A DNA stretch of 64,000 nucleotides from Prorocentrum cordatum (Eukaryota > Sar > Dinophyceae > Prorocentrales > Prorocentraceae): contig CAUYUJ010002746.1 in assembly GCA_963575745.1 (NCBI GenBank), positions 22,248 through 86,247 of the forward strand, written 5' to 3'. Position numbers and translations under genes: made by a program. Under the pieces are notes generated by a model, which was not told the origin of the DNA, did not search any database, and saw only the letters and a list, made by a program, of their open reading frames with translations. Positions 60,886 to 64,000 of the stretch are shown here, one piece after another. The first letter of the stretch is position 1. Each line of letters opens with the position of its first letter.

Positions 60886-63822
60886 GTGGAGTCGATGGCG
60901 CGCTGTAGCGGTACCACCTTGCATTCCGCGGGTATCCCGCATAAGACCAGGACCAGCGTCAAAGACCAAGCCAAAAGCAACCTCACGGCCGAGCTTAATT
61001 TGATCAAAAACCGCGAAGGCTGGGTAAGCAACACTGTGAATTGTGAGGACCACATTGTGTTCAACATCTTCAAAGACACATTTCTCGGCTTGTGCAAGGA
61101 CGAAGTGAGGGGGGTCCTGTACACAGGCCTTGCCGTGCAGGATCAAGCGGCCATGGGTTGGTTTAGACAGTGCATGCGCGACGAGGTCACGTCCACGTTC
61201 GTTGTCTTGGCTGGTTATCCAGGGTTGCGCGCGCAGCAGTACAGAAAGACTATGCTGAACTTGTTTTTCTCTGGCATGGGGCCCGTGAGCCAGGCGTTGG
61301 CCGAAGTGTTGCCGAACGGCGATTGGGGGAACGACACTCGAGTTGAATGGTACCCAGGTGATGCATTGATCGAGCGAGCGCTGGACGACTTGCACACATC
61401 TTCTATAGCGGCATCGTTCGCCAGTTGCCTGATGATTTGTCTCCTTCCTCATGTTCTCAGGGTTTTTGCGCAACACCATTGGATGGGATGGGATGTCGCT
61501 TTGACGCAACTTGGTTGTCTGGGTGCTGTGCATGGCCTCGGTCGCCGAACCGTCAATCGATTCATACTTACATATTCCCGCAGGTCTCTCGGGAGCAGTC
61601 TGTCTATCGACCTCGGCGTCAGAGGCGCGCAGATCGATGCCCCCCCATTGCAGGGCCAGGAGCAAAGCCAGCGCCCGGTAGGGGCGGCAGGCGTAGACCC
61701 CCACGAGGCCGCGAACCCGACAGACGGTGCCGAGTGGGACAAGATACAATCGGCACGTCGTCACGTCATGCGCATTTTCTGGCGGGCCCGCCCGTTTTAC
61801 AAGCTCGTGGTCATGAAAAAAATTCTCGGCCCTCTCGACAAACTTTTCCAACAGAAATTGGAGGCTGGCTCGCAGGATTGGGAATGGAGGGAACGGTGCA
61901 AGCTCGCCGGGCGAATCAATGACGACCTGCACCCCCAACGGAACTACCGTGGATTGTGCGCAGCAATGAACACATTGGAGTCCGAGTGTTTGGATGGGTT
62001 GCGGGGCCTCCTCTTTGATAAGGAACAGTGGCGATGCATCGGCCTGCGGAGCGGCGGGCTGACTGTAGGCGGGCGGTGCCTCGCTTTCCGATTGTGTTCA
62101 CGGTCAGGTGCTGCAGTGGAAGGAAGGTTGGCTCACGTTCACAGGGGGTATCCATTCAAAACATTTCTGATTCCTTTCAATACAGATGTCGCAGACCAGG
62201 TTGCAAGGGATGAGCAGTGCGAGTTCGATTTCATAGACGACTGGACTGTGAGTTTGAAGGAGCGGTTCCCCACCGCTGATGCCATGAGGGGCCAATCGTG
62301 TCGCGCGTGTATCGTGCTCATGTTGATGGTCTTCTGGTTGTGCAACGCTACGGTGGAATGCCTGCACGCTTCAATCAGGAGGCTGCTAACGGCGTTATCT
62401 GTGCAGACGCACCGACGGACTTTCATCGACGTGCAGGCCGACTGGATGGCGGGCGTGGCTCGGCGTCTAAGCAGGAAATCTCGGTGGCACGCGGCGGACG
62501 TGCAGGGCCCCGCGCAGACGTCCGAGCGGCCTGCATCCAGGAAACGCCGCATTTGCAAGCTCGACGCAACGGGCGCGCTGCAGGGCGAAATCCAACGGAG
62601 TCGCCGCGGTGGCGGGGCTTGGCGAGCTTGGATTCGTAAATTTTTCTGGAGGTGCAGGAAAGCAAAACCCCTGAAAGGACTGAAGGGGCGTCTCGGGCAG
62701 ATGTACAGAGCGGAGTTTGCCGCGAATGGTGAGGCTCTCAAGGACAGCGGGCGTGCGGCCACTATCGTGAGCCGCGAGAGAGCCTGCAATTTGGGTCGTG
62801 CTTCGGCGTTCGGCCCCCGCTCCTGCGACGTCGGGCGGCGACGATTGGCCGAATTCCGGCTTTCCCTGGCGACGAGGTGCAAGGGGATCAAAGATGATGT
62901 CGTTGCTGTCGCAAGGTTGGCTGACGCTCATCGGCAAGGCGAAGGGCTTGCCGCCGCAGTTCGTTCGAAACGTCACCGAGAGTTGTACCGGAAGGCTGCG
63001 AGCAGGGAAGATGACAGGCGGCTCGCCGCTGAGCTCCATCGTTTCACGCACGGCAGGGGGAGAAAATCCATTGCACGCTGGAGGAGCAGACTCCCAAGAG
63101 ATCTTAGTGACATCGACGTCGTCGCGGTTCCGTGCGAGATTGGCGATTGCGTCTACATTGCGGACGACATGAGCAATTTACCTGTGAAGGTTTGCCAGGC
63201 TGTGGCATCTCTTGCTCTGCACGGAGGTGGCGATAATACATTGGGTCATCGCTTAGATCGGGCCTGGCAGAAATTGTGTTCGACAGTGCTGCAGTCTTCT
63301 TGCAAACCATGCGGTGTGAAAATTGACGCTAATCGGAGCAAATGTAGGCGATATGGAATGCACGTGTGCAAACCTGGGAAGGGGCGCAGCGGCCTCGCTT
63401 GCTTGAGTTCGTTCTACCATCGCTGCCTGAAGCCGCAGACGAAACCCAGATCAGATGGGCGCGCCATGTTTCAACATGGATTCTTGGTGGTTGAACTGAT
63501 TGGCACGGGTCCGTTAACAGCAGGGCCAGTGCATCCAGATTCGACGAGCCGCAGTACCGTGTATTTGCACCTCGCCGTCCAGAAATTCTCACCGTACTCC
63601 GTGCACTGGCAGGAATTACGTGCAGCAGAGGCCCCGATGGGGGAGCCCGCGGCCACGGAGGACAGGAAATACTTAAAGGCCACTCGCGCCTTGCATGTGT
63701 ATCGTTATTCTTGTTTCTTTCTCTATCCACCGAACACTTCCTTCATTTCACGTTGCATAGGCAACAACACCTGCATCGGTAGTGGTCGTGCTTCTGGGTC
63801 CCCCAAATCTGGGGACCCATGA
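60886..63822 (+). CDS. Unrecognised 978-residue protein, second ORF, possibly transposase-like
   Basis: One uninterrupted frame, same register as 59788-60864. Balanced, protein-like composition at the start (EDHIVFNIFKDTFLGLCKDE) and in several later blocks. In the middle there is a possible low-quality stretch (about 61570-61740). NATVECLHASIRRLLTALS (about 62341-62400) followed by QTHRRTF is reminiscent of the Glu-containing helix of DDE-type transposases, but no full acidic triad can be assigned. A basic cluster SRKRRICKL (about 62535) could be a nuclear localisation signal. Cys/His-rich C-terminus: CKPCG, CRRYGMHVC and SSFYHRC (about 63300-63430) could bind zinc. Function unknown; a mobile-element protein is the best guess because of the setting. 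The last ~60 residues are less convincing. Confidence 0.55.
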   Translation: MESMARCSGTTLHSAGIPHKTRTSVKDQAKSNLTAELNLIKNREGWVSNTVNCEDHIVFNIFKDTFLGLCKDEVRGVLYTGLAVQDQAAMGWFRQCMRDEVTSTFVVLAGYPGLRAQQYRKTMLNLFFSGMGPVSQALAEVLPNGDWGNDTRVEWYPGDALIERALDDLHTSSIAASFASCLMICLLPHVLRVFAQHHWMGWDVALTQLGCLGAVHGLGRRTVNRFILTYSRRSLGSSLSIDLGVRGAQIDAPPLQGQEQSQRPVGAAGVDPHEAANPTDGAEWDKIQSARRHVMRIFWRARPFYKLVVMKKILGPLDKLFQQKLEAGSQDWEWRERCKLAGRINDDLHPQRNYRGLCAAMNTLESECLDGLRGLLFDKEQWRCIGLRSGGLTVGGRCLAFRLCSRSGAAVEGRLAHVHRGYPFKTFLIPFNTDVADQVARDEQCEFDFIDDWTVSLKERFPTADAMRGQSCRACIVLMLMVFWLCNATVECLHASIRRLLTALSVQTHRRTFIDVQADWMAGVARRLSRKSRWHAADVQGPAQTSERPASRKRRICKLDATGALQGEIQRSRRGGGAWRAWIRKFFWRCRKAKPLKGLKGRLGQMYRAEFAANGEALKDSGRAATIVSRERACNLGRASAFGPRSCDVGRRRLAEFRLSLATRCKGIKDDVVAVARLADAHRQGEGLAAAVRSKRHRELYRKAASREDDRRLAAELHRFTHGRGRKSIARWRSRLPRDLSDIDVVAVPCEIGDCVYIADDMSNLPVKVCQAVASLALHGGGDNTLGHRLDRAWQKLCSTVLQSSCKPCGVKIDANRSKCRRYGMHVCKPGKGRSGLACLSSFYHRCLKPQTKPRSDGRAMFQHGFLVVELIGTGPLTAGPVHPDSTSRSTVYLHLAVQKFSPYSVHWQELRAAEAPMGEPAATEDRKYLKATRALHVYRYSCFFLYPPNTSFISRCIGNNTCIGSGRASGSPKSGDP
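63797..63819. repeat. Small perfect hairpin
   Basis: GGGTCCCC and GGGGACCC are inverted around a seven-base loop, overlapping the stop of the preceding frame. It could be a 3' end signal or a terminal repeat; no partner was found near the left end of the two-ORF unit. Confidence 0.6.
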
Positions 63823-64000
63823 GTATAGCATAGCACAGCATAGGTGTGTTGTCTAGGTGTGTTTGTTCCTCATTGTCTAGGTGCCTCAGCTGCATTCCAT
63901 CGGGCCGATCGGGCATTCGATTTTTTGGTGGTCCTCATGTCACTGTTACCTTTCACCGACACAAAGCACGACCAAATGTCCCAGCCTTTTTCGGACTGAA
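63823..64000. other. Right edge of the window
   Basis: Short GCATAGCACAGCATAG and TGTCTAGGTG repeats, otherwise nothing recognised. Confidence 0.3.

Noticed and set aside
1-64000. CRISPR array, bacterial operons, rRNA operon
   Set aside because: No regularly spaced direct repeats with unique spacers of suitable size, no Shine-Dalgarno-led gene strings and no rRNA-like sequence; the setting is eukaryotic.

Overview
The window looks like nuclear DNA of a dinoflagellate. The evidence is indirect: GC-rich sequence packed with retroelements, kilobases of simple and minisatellite repeats, a Copia polyprotein whose RT active-site block is of the HGDDF kind I associate with dinoflagellate elements, and one intron-rich gene with apparently non-canonical splice borders and palindromic elements in its introns. 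There are no bacterial operons, no CRISPR array, and no rRNA or tRNA gene that I can recognise. The species cannot be told from the sequence.

Layout. (1) 1-11290: a long non-LTR (LINE-type) retrotransposon. Its polyprotein frame is open from base 3, so it continues beyond the left edge. It carries a possible ADP-ribosyltransferase-like block, a Cys-rich block, an AP-endonuclease, a reverse transcriptase and a C-terminal CCHC. RNase H follows in the -1 frame, with a run of seven C at the junction. (2) 11291-21358: simple repeats, a ~140-bp minisatellite with 11-bp subrepeats, hairpins, a CACACC array and a ~90-bp tandem array. (3) 21359-30754: a tyrosine-recombinase retrotransposon (DIRS/PAT type) with split direct repeats in the order A1 - genes - B1 - A2 - B2. 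Gag-like, RT and RNase H parts are frame-broken; the catalytic half of the recombinase is open. (4) 30755-35690: ATTACC/CCCTTA-type hexanucleotide arrays, a 318-bp tandem duplication and purine-rich repeats.

(5) 35690-39186: the one convincing host gene, an alpha/beta hydrolase of about six exons with a complete Ser-Asp-His set. Its introns hold two families of terminally inverted elements that recur outside the gene, consistent with introner-like elements. (6) 39187-51214: repeats, including about 3 kb of GAT/GGA triplets, a cluster of CACGCTAAG motifs and a 42-bp minisatellite. (7) 51210-57752: a structurally complete Copia LTR retrotransposon with 172-bp TG...CA LTRs (three mismatches), a perfect ATATC target duplication, an initiator-Met-like primer site, and Gag, protease, integrase, RT and RNase H. 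It has single-base frame breaks, a candidate -1 frameshift heptamer and an Asp-to-Asn change in the RT active site. (8) 59788-63822: two long open frames in the same frame, separated by one TAA, with an AT-hook and Cys/His-rich clusters. I do not recognise this unit; it may be a mobile element.

The mobile genes do not cooperate with each other; each block is a separate element that has accumulated in repeat-rich DNA around one host gene. Exon borders, frameshift causes and domain names that rest on short motifs are inference.
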